The position numbers and the translations under genes were made by a program. A DNA stretch of 64,000 nt from Sediminibacterium magnilacihabitans (GTDB lineage Bacteria > Bacteroidota > Bacteroidia > Chitinophagales > Chitinophagaceae). The stretch covers positions 1 through 64,000 of the forward strand of contig PVEQ01000014.1 in the NCBI GenBank assembly GCA_002973575.1, read 5' to 3'. Each line of letters starts with the position of its first letter. Within the stretch, counting starts at the first letter, position 1. A model generated the notes under the pieces. That model worked only from the letters and a program-made list of their open reading frames with translations. It did not search any database and was not told the DNA's origin. This document shows positions 8,941 to 18,285 of the stretch, in pieces.

Positions 8941-9609
8941 CTAAGCTTCCGTACCAGCAAGTACAATCACAATCTCGCCTTTAACGGCCTTGGATTTAAA
9001 ATGTTCACAAAGTTCCTGCAAGGTTCCCCTCGCGTTTTCTTCGAACAGTTTGGTGAGTTCGCGGCTCACGCTGCAGCGCCTGTCAGGACCGAAATAAGTA
9101 ATGAACTCTTCCAGTGTTTTCACCAGCCGCATGGGGCTTTCATAAAAGACCATGGTTCGCTCTTCCTGCACCAGTTGTTTCAATAAAGTTTGCCGGCCCT
9201 TTTTCAACGGAAGAAATCCTTCAAATACAAAACGGTTGGCAGGAATACCGCTGTTAACCAATGCCGGTACAAAAGCGGTTGCGCCAGGAAGACATTCCAC
9301 TCGAATGCCTTCTTTTATGCATTGCCGCACCAACAGAAAGGCCGGATCCGATATGCCCGGTGTTCCTGCATCGGTGATCAATGCAAAAGTTTTCCCGGCA
9401 TGCATCTGTTCTGTGAGGTGTTCAACGATCTTATGCTCGTTGTGCTGGTGATAAGGCGATAAAGGTTTCTGAACCTGGTAGTGTTGCAGCAGTTTCGAAG
9501 AAGTACGTGTATCCTCGCAGAGGATCACATCTGCCTGTTTCAGCACTTCGAGTGCGCGCAGCGTGATGTCCTTTAAGTTACCTAAAGGTGTGGGAACGAG
9601 ATACAGCAT
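8941..9609 (-). CDS. rsmI: 16S rRNA (cytidine-1402-2'-O)-methyltransferase
   Basis: Adds the 2'-O-methyl group to C1402 in the decoding centre of 16S rRNA. The 222-residue protein shows the tetrapyrrole-methylase-like fold signatures VPTPLGNLKDITLRA (5-19), CEDTRTSSKLL, TDAGTPGISDPA and LPGATAFVPAL, and the RsmI element FYESPMRLVKTL. The length is slightly short because the C-terminal extension of some orthologues is missing, as is common in Bacteroidota. It is part of a minus-strand run pepP-pssA-purS-rsmI-peptidase. Confidence 0.95.
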   Translation of the reverse strand: MLYLVPTPLGNLKDITLRALEVLKQADVILCEDTRTSSKLLQHYQVQKPLSPYHQHNEHKIVEHLTEQMHAGKTFALITDAGTPGISDPAFLLVRQCIKEGIRVECLPGATAFVPALVNSGIPANRFVFEGFLPLKKGRQTLLKQLVQEERTMVFYESPMRLVKTLEEFITYFGPDRRCSVSRELTKLFEENARGTLQELCEHFKSKAVKGEIVIVLAGTEA

Positions 9610-9617
9610 TCAGCAAT

Positions 9618-9866
9618 TTAATTCACGAACTCTATTTCATAAAACTCCATCACCGGGTTGGCGAGCAGTTTTTTGCTGGCCTCATCGGCAATTTGTTTGG
9701 CAGCGGCTTCATTTTCTGCATCGATCTGTAAAGTAATATGTTTGCCTACCCTTACATCGGCCACATTTCCAAGGCCCAGGTTCTGTAAACCACCCAGTAC
9801 GGCTTTACCCTGGGGATCCAATAAATCTTTCAAAGGCATTACTTTGATCTGCACGTTATAAGTCAT
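9618..9866 (-). CDS. purS: Phosphoribosylformylglycinamidine synthase subunit PurS
   Basis: Small structural subunit of the PurSQL complex, which converts FGAR to FGAM in purine synthesis. The start at 9866 (MTYNVQIKVMPL) gives 82 residues, the normal PurS size, and overlaps the pssA stop codon in an ATGA; the longer open frame upstream lies inside pssA. Typical features are KDLLDPQGKAV (about 13-23), LGLGNVADVRVGKHI and the C-terminal NPVMEFYEIEF. purQ and purL are not in this window, so the complex partners are encoded elsewhere. Confidence 0.93.
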   Translation of the reverse strand: MTYNVQIKVMPLKDLLDPQGKAVLGGLQNLGLGNVADVRVGKHITLQIDAENEAAAKQIADEASKKLLANPVMEFYEIEFVN

Positions 9867-10627
9867 GATTCCTGTTGTTTGAGCGACAAAGATAAAATTA
9901 CATACGCAATAAACGTCACCGGAACTGCCAACCATCCAACCAGCAACGCTCCCACCACGGCAATACCTGCCAGCAAGATAAAGGGCCACAGCTTTTTAAA
10001 GCTCAGCGCTTTGAATTTCAATGCCATCATGGGCAGGGTAGATACCATGAGATAGCTGAGTACTACTACCAGCAGGTACCAGAACCACTTGTTCAGTAAT
10101 AGTTTCAGCATCCAAAGCTGGCTGCTATTCCAATAGATCAGCGGGAAAGAAGCCACCAGCAGGCCTGCGGCGGGGATAGGCACTCCCGCAAAACCATTGC
10201 GCTGGGTAGTGTCGATATTGAAACGGGCCAACCGGTAAGCCCCGGCGCAAGGCAGTAAGAAAGCCGGTAATAACCAAAGGGCATTGATGTCCAATCCGTT
10301 TTCCTGCTGTGCAAAACACAGGCGGAGGAACTGGTAAGCAATCAGTCCGGGCGCTACACCAAAACTCACCACATCGGCCAGTGAATCCAGTTGCTTGCCT
10401 ATGTCGGACGACACTTTGAGCAACCTGGCAGTGAACCCGTCGAAAAAATCAATGAGGGCGGCCAGGCCAATGAACAGACTGGCCATATAAATACGCTCGG
10501 GAATCATCACCAGGTCTTCCCCATCGGGCTGGGGCGCTAGAGTAAGACCTGTTTGCATGATACACACAATGGCCAGGCAGCCAAACAAAAGATTGAGTAA
10601 AGTAAAAAGGTTTGGTATCTGTTTCAT
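9863..10627 (-). CDS. pssA: CDP-diacylglycerol-serine O-phosphatidyltransferase
   Basis: Integral membrane enzyme making phosphatidylserine, the precursor of phosphatidylethanolamine. The start at 10627 (MKQIPNLFTLLNLLFG) gives 254 residues and overlaps the pepP stop as ATGA. The CDP-alcohol phosphotransferase signature is intact: D60, D63, G64, A67, R68, G77, D81 and D85. The rest is mostly membrane helices (about 10-28, 48-66, 90-110, 120-140, 150-170, 185-245). The tight overlaps with pepP and purS show translational coupling within one operon. Confidence 0.94.
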   Translation of the reverse strand: MKQIPNLFTLLNLLFGCLAIVCIMQTGLTLAPQPDGEDLVMIPERIYMASLFIGLAALIDFFDGFTARLLKVSSDIGKQLDSLADVVSFGVAPGLIAYQFLRLCFAQQENGLDINALWLLPAFLLPCAGAYRLARFNIDTTQRNGFAGVPIPAAGLLVASFPLIYWNSSQLWMLKLLLNKWFWYLLVVVLSYLMVSTLPMMALKFKALSFKKLWPFILLAGIAVVGALLVGWLAVPVTFIAYVILSLSLKQQES

Positions 10628-11913
10628 TTTTTCATCAATGCTTCTATGTCTTCCGCCGTGATCGGAATATTTTTCATGAGGTCTGTATTGCCTGTCTTCG
10701 TGAGCCATACATTGTTTTCGATACGAACGCCCATCTGCTCCTCTTCAATATAAATGCCCGGCTCGATGGTGAGCAACATGCCGGCTTTAAGCGGAGCTGT
10801 GCGGGTGCCGAGGTCGTGCACGTCGATACCCAGGTGGTGTGAAATGCCGTGGTAGAGGTATTTGCGGTAAGCACGGTTCTCGGCGTCTTCGTTTTTGAGG
10901 TCGCTTTTATGCAACAAACCGATCTTCAAAAATTCCTGCGTGGCTTTCTCTCCTACTTTTTCTGTGTAATCCACCACCGAGATGCCCGGCTTTAAAATGG
11001 TCTTGCAATAATTGTGTATGTTCAAACAGGCGTTGTACACTGTTTTCTGCCGCTTGGTGAATTTACCGTTCACCGGAATCGTACGCGTGAGATCGGCACA
11101 ATAGCCGCCGTATTCAGCGCCAAAATCCATCAGTATCAATTCTCCGTCTTTGCATTCCTGGTCGTTACTCACATAATGCAGCGTGCGGGCTCGGTCGCCA
11201 CTGGCAATGATGCTGCTGTAAGCGGGGCCGGTAGCGCGGTTACTGAGGAAGCTGTGCCATATCTCCGCTTCGATCTCGTATTCCATCACACCCGGATGAA
11301 TGAATTTGAGTAATCTGCGGAAAGTGGTATCGGTGATATCGATGGCTTTTTGTAATACTTCTACTTCTTCTTTTGTTTTAACAGCGCGCAGCTCTTTCAT
11401 GATTTTTGCTGCGCGATGGAATTGGTGCAAAGGATAACGCGATTTCATTTCATCGATGAAACGGTAATCGCGGCTCCTGATGAGGGATGCTTTGCGGTCG
11501 TTCTCGTTGCTGTCGAGATAAATATGATCGGCCAGGTGTATCCATGTTTGCAATAACGCATCCAGGCTGTCTACCCACAATACAGTAGAAATGCCCGAAA
11601 CAGCAGTGGCTTCCGCGGCGCGTAAGCGCTTGCCATCCCATTTTTCCTTGAGTTCATTCGGACGAACCAGTACCAACACTTCGCGGTATTTGGGATCGGG
11701 ATTATCGGGATACAGGATCACCATGGAATCTTCCTGCTCGATACCCGAAAGCCAGAAAAGGTCGCTGTTCTGCTTGAAACGGTGCAGGGCGTCCCCATTG
11801 GAGGGCCATTCGTCGTTACTCACAAAAATGGCAATACTGTTAGGCAATAATTGCTTGGTAAATCTTTCCCGGTTATGTATAAAAATAGCAGGTTTCAGTG
11901 GCAGGTATTTCAT
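10624..11913 (-). CDS. pepP: Xaa-Pro aminopeptidase (M24B)
   Basis: Metalloaminopeptidase removing an N-terminal residue next to proline. The 429 residues comprise the creatinase-like N-terminal domain (to about 170, with the family feature DLFWLSGIEQEDSM) and the pita-bread catalytic domain. Metal ligands are visible as two Asp in ILMDFGAEYGGYCADLTRT (split: ILMDFGAE, GGYCADLTRT), His in SHHLGIDVHD, Glu in LLTIEPGIYIE and Glu in GVRIENNV. First gene of the pepP-pssA-purS-rsmI run; the 148 bp upstream is a divergent promoter region. Confidence 0.94.
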   Translation of the reverse strand: MKYLPLKPAIFIHNRERFTKQLLPNSIAIFVSNDEWPSNGDALHRFKQNSDLFWLSGIEQEDSMVILYPDNPDPKYREVLVLVRPNELKEKWDGKRLRAAEATAVSGISTVLWVDSLDALLQTWIHLADHIYLDSNENDRKASLIRSRDYRFIDEMKSRYPLHQFHRAAKIMKELRAVKTKEEVEVLQKAIDITDTTFRRLLKFIHPGVMEYEIEAEIWHSFLSNRATGPAYSSIIASGDRARTLHYVSNDQECKDGELILMDFGAEYGGYCADLTRTIPVNGKFTKRQKTVYNACLNIHNYCKTILKPGISVVDYTEKVGEKATQEFLKIGLLHKSDLKNEDAENRAYRKYLYHGISHHLGIDVHDLGTRTAPLKAGMLLTIEPGIYIEEEQMGVRIENNVWLTKTGNTDLMKNIPITAEDIEALMKK

Positions 11914-12061
11914 AAATAAGTATTGAGCGTGTGCAAGATAGATATTAAATCAAAAAATTCAATTGTTAAAAAATCTCTAATATGATAAGTGGTAGTCAAC
12001 AATACGAATATCATCGTACATTTACTACGAAATAATTCGTCTATCAAATAAACACTATTGT

Positions 12062-12847
12062 ATGAAACAATCAAAACCCATTCATTGGCCATTATTAGGC
12101 GGCTTAGCGCTGGGTGTAGTGATGCTCAGCTCCTGGACATTGCCCGAACTGGTAATGCCGGCGTATTTTTACGAAGTTTCCTCATCAGGCGACACTTCCC
12201 TGCCCCGGAAAAAAAGTCATTTTAACAACCGCGATTACAACCAGGCCGATCTCGACAAAGCCATGACTGAATTAGATAAAGCCATGGTTGACCTGGACAA
12301 GAACCTCAAGATCGATTTTTCCAAAATGCAGAAAGAGCTCAAAGAAGCCATGGACCAGGTAAACAAGATCGATTATGAAAAGATCAGCAAAGAAGTGCAG
12401 GCATCACTGAAACAGATCAACTTACAGCAAACCAAGGCAGAAATAGACAAAGCCATGCACGAAGCACAGGTACGTTTGCAGGAAGTGGATATGAAAAAGA
12501 TCCAGCAGGAACTGAACAAAGCGCAGGAAGACCTCAAATCGCAGAAACTCGCGGTGCATATTGATGCCGATAAGATCAGTCGTGAAGTAACTGAAGGTCT
12601 TTCTAAAGCGAGGCTGGGTATAGAGAAAGCAAAAAAAGAACTGGCAGAGTTGAAAGCCTTTACCAATCAACTGGAAAAAGATGGCCTCATCGATAAAAAG
12701 AAAGGCTACAAAATAGAGATCAGGAACAAAAAGCTCATCATCAACGGCAAGGAACAGCCAAAAGAAGTGAATGAGAAATACCAGAAATACCTCGACAAAG
12801 AAGATTTCAGCATCAGCAGTGATGGGGAAGGCACTGCATCGGTGTAA
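12062..12847 (+). CDS. Coiled-coil protein with an N-terminal membrane helix, function unknown
   Basis: 261 residues with no enzymatic motif that I recognise. Residues about 8-25 form one hydrophobic helix (signal anchor or uncleaved signal). Residues about 60-210 are highly charged, with repeated units such as DLDKAMTELDKAM, KMQKELKEAM and KIQQELNKAQEDL, which predict a long coiled coil. The C-terminal segment GYKIEIRNKKLIINGKEQP followed by a QKYL motif recurs in Bacteroidota hypothetical proteins, often near sigma/anti-sigma genes; none is beside it here. It is monocistronic, with a palindrome shortly after the stop. Probably a periplasm-facing structural or stress protein, but this is a guess. 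Confidence 0.7.
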   Translation: MKQSKPIHWPLLGGLALGVVMLSSWTLPELVMPAYFYEVSSSGDTSLPRKKSHFNNRDYNQADLDKAMTELDKAMVDLDKNLKIDFSKMQKELKEAMDQVNKIDYEKISKEVQASLKQINLQQTKAEIDKAMHEAQVRLQEVDMKKIQQELNKAQEDLKSQKLAVHIDADKISREVTEGLSKARLGIEKAKKELAELKAFTNQLEKDGLIDKKKGYKIEIRNKKLIINGKEQPKEVNEKYQKYLDKEDFSISSDGEGTASV

Positions 12848-12873
12848 AAATGATATATGGGAGCTTCTTATTT

Positions 12874-12899
12874 GTGATAGTATCATATGATACTATCAC
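12874..12899. promoter_or_regulatory. 26-bp perfect palindrome, operator or terminator
   Basis: Half-site GTGATAGTATCAT (12874-12886) is followed directly by its exact reverse complement (12887-12899), with no spacer. It sits 27 bp after the coiled-coil gene and about 60 bp before the -33 box of the toxin-antitoxin pair. The lack of a loop favours a protein-binding site; the TTTT just after it also allows a terminator role for the upstream gene. Confidence 0.55.
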
Positions 12900-12959
12900 T
12901 TTTAGAAAGTCTCCCTATCTCATTACTGAAAAACCAATTTGCAAAGTCTGCCAACTCAC

Positions 12960-12990
12960 TTGGATAACAGTTTTTTAAAGATTAAATTTG
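12960..12990 (+). promoter_or_regulatory. Bacteroidota-type promoter of the antitoxin gene
   Basis: TTGG (12960-12963) and TAAATTTG (12983-12990) are separated by 19 bp, close to the Bacteroidota consensus TTTG-N19-TAnnTTTG. The start codon lies 16 bp downstream of the -7 box, giving a leader of about 10 nt. Confidence 0.6.
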
Positions 12991-13006
12991 TAGAAACAAT
13001 ATAGTC

Positions 13007-13240
13007 ATGAGTTCAGTAGCAAAGAGCATTGACCAGGAAATCACCCGTTACCTTCCCAGATTGAATGAGAGGCAGAAAAAAACCATCTTGACAGTGGTGA
13101 AAAGCTTTATGGATGAGCAAAAGGACTGGTGGGATGAAATCGGTGAAGAGCAGCAACATGCGATAGATAAATCATTGGCAGAAATGAAGGCCGGCAAAAT
13201 GACTCCACATGATGAGGTTATGAAAAAATACAGGAGATGA
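13007..13240 (+). CDS. Putative antitoxin of a ParE-type module
   Basis: A 77-residue, highly charged helical protein (QEITRYLPRLNERQKKTIL, KSFMDEQKDWWDEI, then SLAEMKAGKMTPHDEVMKKY at the end). The C-terminal pattern ALAEMKAGKxTPHDEV is typical of small antitoxins paired with RelE/ParE toxins in Bacteroidota; there is no separate DNA-binding motif that I can name. Its stop overlaps the toxin start as ATGA, the usual toxin-antitoxin layout. It has its own promoter. Because the toxin is truncated, it may now be a stand-alone antidote or regulator. Confidence 0.7.
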   Translation: MSSVAKSIDQEITRYLPRLNERQKKTILTVVKSFMDEQKDWWDEIGEEQQHAIDKSLAEMKAGKMTPHDEVMKKYRR

Positions 13241-13443
13241 TTGAAGAAGTAGTGCAAGATGTACAATGGACACCGAGCGCGAAAAATAGCTTTAATAAGA
13301 TCGTAGTGTATTTGAGGCGAGAGTGGACAGAAAAAGAAGTGGAACGATTTATCGATCGGACAGAAAAAATGATAAATTCCTTGAAATGTTATCCTGACTG
13401 GATTCAAGTATTAAAATACAGGAATACTAAAACCGCACAGTAG
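13237..13443 (+). pseudogene. Truncated RelE/ParE-family toxin
   Basis: The 68-residue frame begins like a ParE toxin (DVQWTPSAKNSFNKIVVYL, then EWTEKEVERFIDRTEKMINSL), but stops where the family normally has about 30 more residues, including the C-terminal strands and the basic residues needed for activity (usually ending like FDTRQNP). The last 17 bases lie inside the 3' end of the convergent PorP/SprF gene. No continuation appears in the other frames. Probably an inactive remnant, with loss of the C-terminus at the gene junction. Confidence 0.65.
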
Positions 13444-14449
13444 GGCATTTCACAGACCTTCCGGCAGAGGAGTTGAATACACCGCTTTTAATAAGTGATA
13501 TTTCATACGCTCCTCTGCCCCCGTTGAGATTACGGAGAGAGGAAATCGTAGCATCGTAACTGGCAATAACCTTGAGGTCATTCACTTCATAACCCAGCAT
13601 GGGAATGATGGCGTCGTTGTTGCGGTAGTAGAGTCCGAATACCATTTGTTTTTCTCCATCGCCACTGAGGTTTCTGTTGGCATTGAAGCCCAGCACCGCT
13701 TCCCAGGCCGTACCCATCTTGCTTACATATACGTTCGGATTCACGATCCACAAATCCTGCAATTTGATGCTGGCATTCACGAACCCGGTATAACGCCTTG
13801 AAAGCGTAGCGTTGGAAACAGTAGGGTCGAAAAAACTTTCTCTTGGTGTGTTGATGTGCATGATGCTTACTCCGGCATTGAAATAAAAATTATCAGACGC
13901 GAAATAGGCATAATTGAGTCCCATTTGCAAATCGAGGTATGACACACTGGTATTTGTAAATGGTTCATTGGAAGGAATCGTGACATCAAAAAATTTTCCG
14001 TTCCACTGGTTATCGAAAGTGAGCTTGTTTACATCCACCCGTTTGTTCACATAAGCCAATCCAAAGCCTCCACTCAACAAACTGTTATAACCCAGCATCT
14101 GGTGATAAGCAATGGTAGCAGTAGCATGTGTAGCGCTCAGGTTGCCGCTGCCTGCCACATCTTTCATCAATGAGCCACCGATACCCATCCAGCCGCTTTC
14201 GAACCGGTCGCGGAATACTTTCACATCACCCCAGGCGCTCATGGTCTTATAAGGATTGCCCACCGATGCCCACTGGTTGCGGTAATTGACTCCCACGCGA
14301 TAATCATAATCAGGATTGAAACCCGTGTTGGCCGGATTGATGAGCAAAGGCGTATTGAAATATTGCGAAAAATGCAGGCTCTGCGCCCTGGCCATCGAGC
14401 CGGTCAGCAGCGCCACACAACATCCCGTTATTTTAATCAATTTCCGCAT
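13427..14449 (-). CDS. PorP/SprF-family type IX secretion membrane protein
   Basis: Outer-membrane beta-barrel protein of the PorP/SprF family, which helps deliver or anchor large CHU_C proteins through the type IX secretion system. 340 residues with a signal peptide ending ARAQ (about 1-22), then the family opening LHFSQYFNTPLLINPANTGF (about 25-44) and alternating beta strands throughout. It lies 8 bp after the 1250-residue CHU_C gene on the same strand; the same pairing is known for SprB/SprF in gliding Bacteroidota. So this is probably the dedicated partner of that protein. Confidence 0.9.
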   Translation of the reverse strand: MRKLIKITGCCVALLTGSMARAQSLHFSQYFNTPLLINPANTGFNPDYDYRVGVNYRNQWASVGNPYKTMSAWGDVKVFRDRFESGWMGIGGSLMKDVAGSGNLSATHATATIAYHQMLGYNSLLSGGFGLAYVNKRVDVNKLTFDNQWNGKFFDVTIPSNEPFTNTSVSYLDLQMGLNYAYFASDNFYFNAGVSIMHINTPRESFFDPTVSNATLSRRYTGFVNASIKLQDLWIVNPNVYVSKMGTAWEAVLGFNANRNLSGDGEKQMVFGLYYRNNDAIIPMLGYEVNDLKVIASYDATISSLRNLNGGRGAYEISLIKSGVFNSSAGRSVKCPTVRF

Positions 14450-14457
14450 ATCTCCTT

Positions 14458-17400
14458 TTATCTGAGTAAAGTAATATCTCCTTTCTTGGTGGCTTTGGTT
14501 CCATCGGCAAATTCAACCAGCAATGTGTAATGGTATACTTCCTGTGGTTGCAATACACCTTTGTAAGTGCCATCCCAACCTTCATCCTTATATGTTCCCA
14601 CATATACCAATACACCCCATCGATTGTAAATACGCCATATCATTTTAGCAATGCCGAAACCTCTCACATAGATCCGGTCGTTGACACCATCGCCGTTGGG
14701 CGTGAAAGCATTAGGCACATCCATTCCCGGTATAATGGTAATGGAAATGAGCTGGCAGGTAGTATCTGTACATCCCGCAGCATTGTATGCAACAAGACAG
14801 GTATTGAACTTGCCAGAATAATTGTATAGGTGTGATACAGTGGTATCTTTTCGCCGCGTAGCCAGTGTATCTCCGTCGTCGAATATCCATTTATAACGGG
14901 TAGCTGCCAATGAACTGTTGGTGAACACAACAGGCGTGTTCGGCAAAGTAGGCTCCGGTGAATAACTGAAACCTGCCTGTGGTTTGGGGTTCACAGTAAT
15001 AGTGAAGAAAGTGGAGTCTTGCATATTACAAGTGTTGCTGTCCACTGCTGTCAGCTTCACCAGGTAACTGCCTACATTGTTGTACAAGTGGATGGGATTG
15101 GTTTGCGTTGACGTGGTACCATCGCCAAAATTCCAGTTGAATTGTTGTCCGCCCAATGATGTATTATCAAACACAGCAGTATAAGGCGCACAGCCCGCTG
15201 CAGGTGTGGTAAACTGTACCTTCAGGTTATCGGCAATCCTGATCTGCACGGATATCGTATCATCGTAATTACAATAAGTGGTATCAACCAATACCAGTTT
15301 GATGGTGTAGGTACCGGGTGCTTTATAACTATGTACCACTTTACCTGTGCCTGCATATTGCGTGGTACTGTCTCCGAACATCCACAGGAAACTCTGGTTC
15401 TGCAATGGTTTGCCGGGAGGCGCTACGGACGTGTTGTTGAATTCGTATTGAAGCGAAGTACAGGGCGGCAGTTTGCGGTTGGTGAAAGACATTTTCACTT
15501 CATCACTCCGTACCCGCATGGTTACAAAAGAGCTGTCTGCCAGGTTACAGGACGAAGAATCAACAGCAATAAGCTTCACCCGGTAATTACCTACAAGATT
15601 GAATATATGTGAAGTATTGGGAGCGCTGGTAGTTACCGGTGGCGTACCATCGCCAAAATCCCATATATAGTTTTTACCCATCGCCAGTGTATCGCGAAAA
15701 TCTGCGGTAAGTGGCACACAGCCGGTAGTATCCCTGATCCTGCCATTGACAGAAGCCTGTATACCGGCTTCCACGCCGGCAAGATTGAAAGCAATTTTTA
15801 CCATGGCCAGGTTACAGCCCGATGGTGCGGCACCATTGTTAGGAGCCCATACACCGCTGGTAGTGGGGAAACGCGCACCGCCGCCACAGTTGGCACAGAT
15901 AGCCTGGTAAATGATCCCGTTGCGGTCGAAGCGACTGGTACCTCCATCTACATGTTCACCGGTGGCACCTCCTTGTTGTCCGAAGAAACTGCCAAAGAGC
16001 TGCGATTTGGCATCACGTTCCAGTACAAAGAAATAAAAATCCGCACCATCGGTGATGGTTTGTCCGCCACCGACGACAGGCAACCCTACGGTAGTAGCAT
16101 TCGGAAAATTATTGTTGTGCGAATCGATACCTCCACCCCATCCCGACATATACACGTTTTCGCAACGATCCACCAGGAAAGCCACAGGCGAGATATTGGG
16201 ATAAGTAGTATTGGTGCCGAATACAGTTGAATATACAAAGTCCGATAAATCGGGCATCAGCTTGCTGATGTATTGCTTGCCGTTGGTTTGCATGAAAAAG
16301 TTGCCGGCATTCGCAGGCTTCTTGATGGGCCAGGAGCCGGTGGTAGTGCCCATGACATAAGGGAAACCGAATTTATCGAACTGGATACCATAGAGCATGT
16401 CATTGCCCGATGTACCGATATAAGTACTCTTCACAAACGTACCGTCGTTATGGAACCTTGCCACAAAGCCATCGCAGATACCCTGGTTGAAACTGCTTGA
16501 AATGGTGCCGGTTTTATCGCCCGGAAAATCGTTACTGGCGGTAGTGCCACCCACATACAGATCTCCGGTAAGCGGACTGATGGCCAGTACAAATGCTGCA
16601 TCGTCGTTACTGCCTCCGATCCTGGTGGAGAAAATAACGCCGGAAAGATCGGATTTGAGTTTGAGCACCACACCATCCTGGTGATTTCCGAGATTGCCTC
16701 CTGAAGCAGATTGAAAAGCGCCTGGTGTGGTAGGAAAACTATCTGACTGTGTACAGGAAGCTACATAAATACTGCCGGCGGCATCAATGATCACTTCACT
16801 GCGCGCATCATCACCATAATTCCGGTTGATGGATTGCGCACCGGGTGTACCGGAATATTTGGGTTTGATATTCACGCCATCGTCCTGCAGGCCGCCTATT
16901 TTAACCGATGCCACCAAGTCTGTTCCATTCTGGTTGAGTTTGGTTACAACAATATCCCATCCTCCTCCGGGGCCATAAGTTTTTAACGCACCCTTTACCG
17001 GGTAGTCGCTTGAATTGGAGCGCCCTGCCACCACCAGATTACCGGCGGGATCTACAAAAAGACTGTGCGGCTGTTCGTTGCCAGCAGCACCTCCCAGGTA
17101 AGTAGCATATATGCGGTTAGTACCAAGGGGGTCTAATTTGATGATACCGATGTCAAAGCCGCCGCCTTCGCCGGTATTCACTCCTCCCTGGAATGTAGTT
17201 TGGAAAGCGCCATTGCTGGTGGGGAATTTTCCATTGCCACTGAAAACAATACCTCCTCCATAAAAATTTCCCTGTCCGTCGTATGTAGCGGTATAACCCC
17301 AGTTACTCGCCGTACTTCCCGAGAAGGAAGAAAAAACGAATGAAGGATCTATCACCAGGGTAGCGGTTTTAGAATAGGCGCCGTTGATGCGGAAGCGTAC

Positions 17401-18210
17401 GATGTTTCCTTTCACTTCATAGCTGCAGGGCACTTCCGTACGCTCGTTGTTCAGTAACTGGTAACTATAGGGAGGAAATTCCTGCACTTCTTCCACGGCG
17501 GTTTTCACCATCAGCCTACCGTCTTTCACGCGCAAGCCGTTGGCGCCTTCATAATACATGGCCACATTGGATATATCGCCGCCGGGATGCACAATGAGGT
17601 CGTATTTCAATACACCACTGGCCGTATAATAACGGATATCTATGTTCGGATAAATATTTTTATAAGTGATGGCCTGGTAAGAAGCGCATCCCGAAGCCCA
17701 TTGGGTAGAATCCCTGCCTATCAAATAATTAACCTTACCTGGCAGGGGTTTTTCAGGAATGACCTGCGCATGTTCATTCGCATTGAGGAAACGCACTTGA
17801 TAAGCATGCGAGTGTAGTATAAGAGGCTGATCGTTGTCACGATCCGGTCCTGCCCCACCTATATTTACCGGATGTTCTGTAGCAGCATTGGTTTGAGTCT
17901 GGGCAGGTTGATCGGCATGTTCACGACCTGAGCCACCGCCTGAGCCACCAGAAGTACTACCAGATGAATAACTGGGTCCATGCCCATGTATTTTTTCGGT
18001 GAGACTCTCCAGATCGGCCCCCTTATGCAGCAGCACCCTGTAACCGGTAGCTTGCAAGGCGAAAGCACCGGTGCTCATCTCGCCCTTATATTTAATGGAA
18101 GGCTCCCACTGCCCCTTATTTTCAACGAATTCAAGATAACCCTGCGCCGAGCCATATACACTGATCAGCATCAATACCAATATCCTTGCTATTGTTCTTC
18201 CCGACATCAA
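14458..18210 (-). CDS. Large surface protein with SBBP propeller, four PKD domains and T9SS type B (CHU_C) sorting domain
   Basis: 1250 residues, exported. After a signal peptide (1 to about 22) comes the N-terminal domain of SBBP-repeat proteins (YLEFVENKGQWEPSI), interrupted by a Gly/Ser-rich linker (about 80-100). It is followed by beta-propeller SBBP repeats (about 300-800, units such as GNLVVAGRSNSSDYPV and GDLYVGGTTASNDFPG). Four PKD domains follow (about 820-1160, markers WDFGDGTPP, WMFGDSTT, WNFGDGTT and WIFDDGD). The C-terminus has VPNAFTPNGDGVNDRIYVRG and IYNRWGVLVY, the CHU_C/gliding-motility type B sorting signal. Likely an adhesin or motility-related surface protein carried by type IX secretion together with the downstream PorP/SprF protein. 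Confidence 0.92.
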   Translation of the reverse strand: MMSGRTIARILVLMLISVYGSAQGYLEFVENKGQWEPSIKYKGEMSTGAFALQATGYRVLLHKGADLESLTEKIHGHGPSYSSGSTSGGSGGGSGREHADQPAQTQTNAATEHPVNIGGAGPDRDNDQPLILHSHAYQVRFLNANEHAQVIPEKPLPGKVNYLIGRDSTQWASGCASYQAITYKNIYPNIDIRYYTASGVLKYDLIVHPGGDISNVAMYYEGANGLRVKDGRLMVKTAVEEVQEFPPYSYQLLNNERTEVPCSYEVKGNIVRFRINGAYSKTATLVIDPSFVFSSFSGSTASNWGYTATYDGQGNFYGGGIVFSGNGKFPTSNGAFQTTFQGGVNTGEGGGFDIGIIKLDPLGTNRIYATYLGGAAGNEQPHSLFVDPAGNLVVAGRSNSSDYPVKGALKTYGPGGGWDIVVTKLNQNGTDLVASVKIGGLQDDGVNIKPKYSGTPGAQSINRNYGDDARSEVIIDAAGSIYVASCTQSDSFPTTPGAFQSASGGNLGNHQDGVVLKLKSDLSGVIFSTRIGGSNDDAAFVLAISPLTGDLYVGGTTASNDFPGDKTGTISSSFNQGICDGFVARFHNDGTFVKSTYIGTSGNDMLYGIQFDKFGFPYVMGTTTGSWPIKKPANAGNFFMQTNGKQYISKLMPDLSDFVYSTVFGTNTTYPNISPVAFLVDRCENVYMSGWGGGIDSHNNNFPNATTVGLPVVGGGQTITDGADFYFFVLERDAKSQLFGSFFGQQGGATGEHVDGGTSRFDRNGIIYQAICANCGGGARFPTTSGVWAPNNGAAPSGCNLAMVKIAFNLAGVEAGIQASVNGRIRDTTGCVPLTADFRDTLAMGKNYIWDFGDGTPPVTTSAPNTSHIFNLVGNYRVKLIAVDSSSCNLADSSFVTMRVRSDEVKMSFTNRKLPPCTSLQYEFNNTSVAPPGKPLQNQSFLWMFGDSTTQYAGTGKVVHSYKAPGTYTIKLVLVDTTYCNYDDTISVQIRIADNLKVQFTTPAAGCAPYTAVFDNTSLGGQQFNWNFGDGTTSTQTNPIHLYNNVGSYLVKLTAVDSNTCNMQDSTFFTITVNPKPQAGFSYSPEPTLPNTPVVFTNSSLAATRYKWIFDDGDTLATRRKDTTVSHLYNYSGKFNTCLVAYNAAGCTDTTCQLISITIIPGMDVPNAFTPNGDGVNDRIYVRGFGIAKMIWRIYNRWGVLVYVGTYKDEGWDGTYKGVLQPQEVYHYTLLVEFADGTKATKKGDITLLR

Positions 18211-18285
18211 CCTTATTTTATTTAAAAGTTACGACATATATACGTGATTCAGATGCTTTGCACTAGGTTTATTATGAGCGGACCT

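Noticed and set aside
12027..12040. ACGAA-N4-TTCGT dyad upstream of the coiled-coil gene
   Set aside because: Arms of five bases are too short to distinguish from chance.
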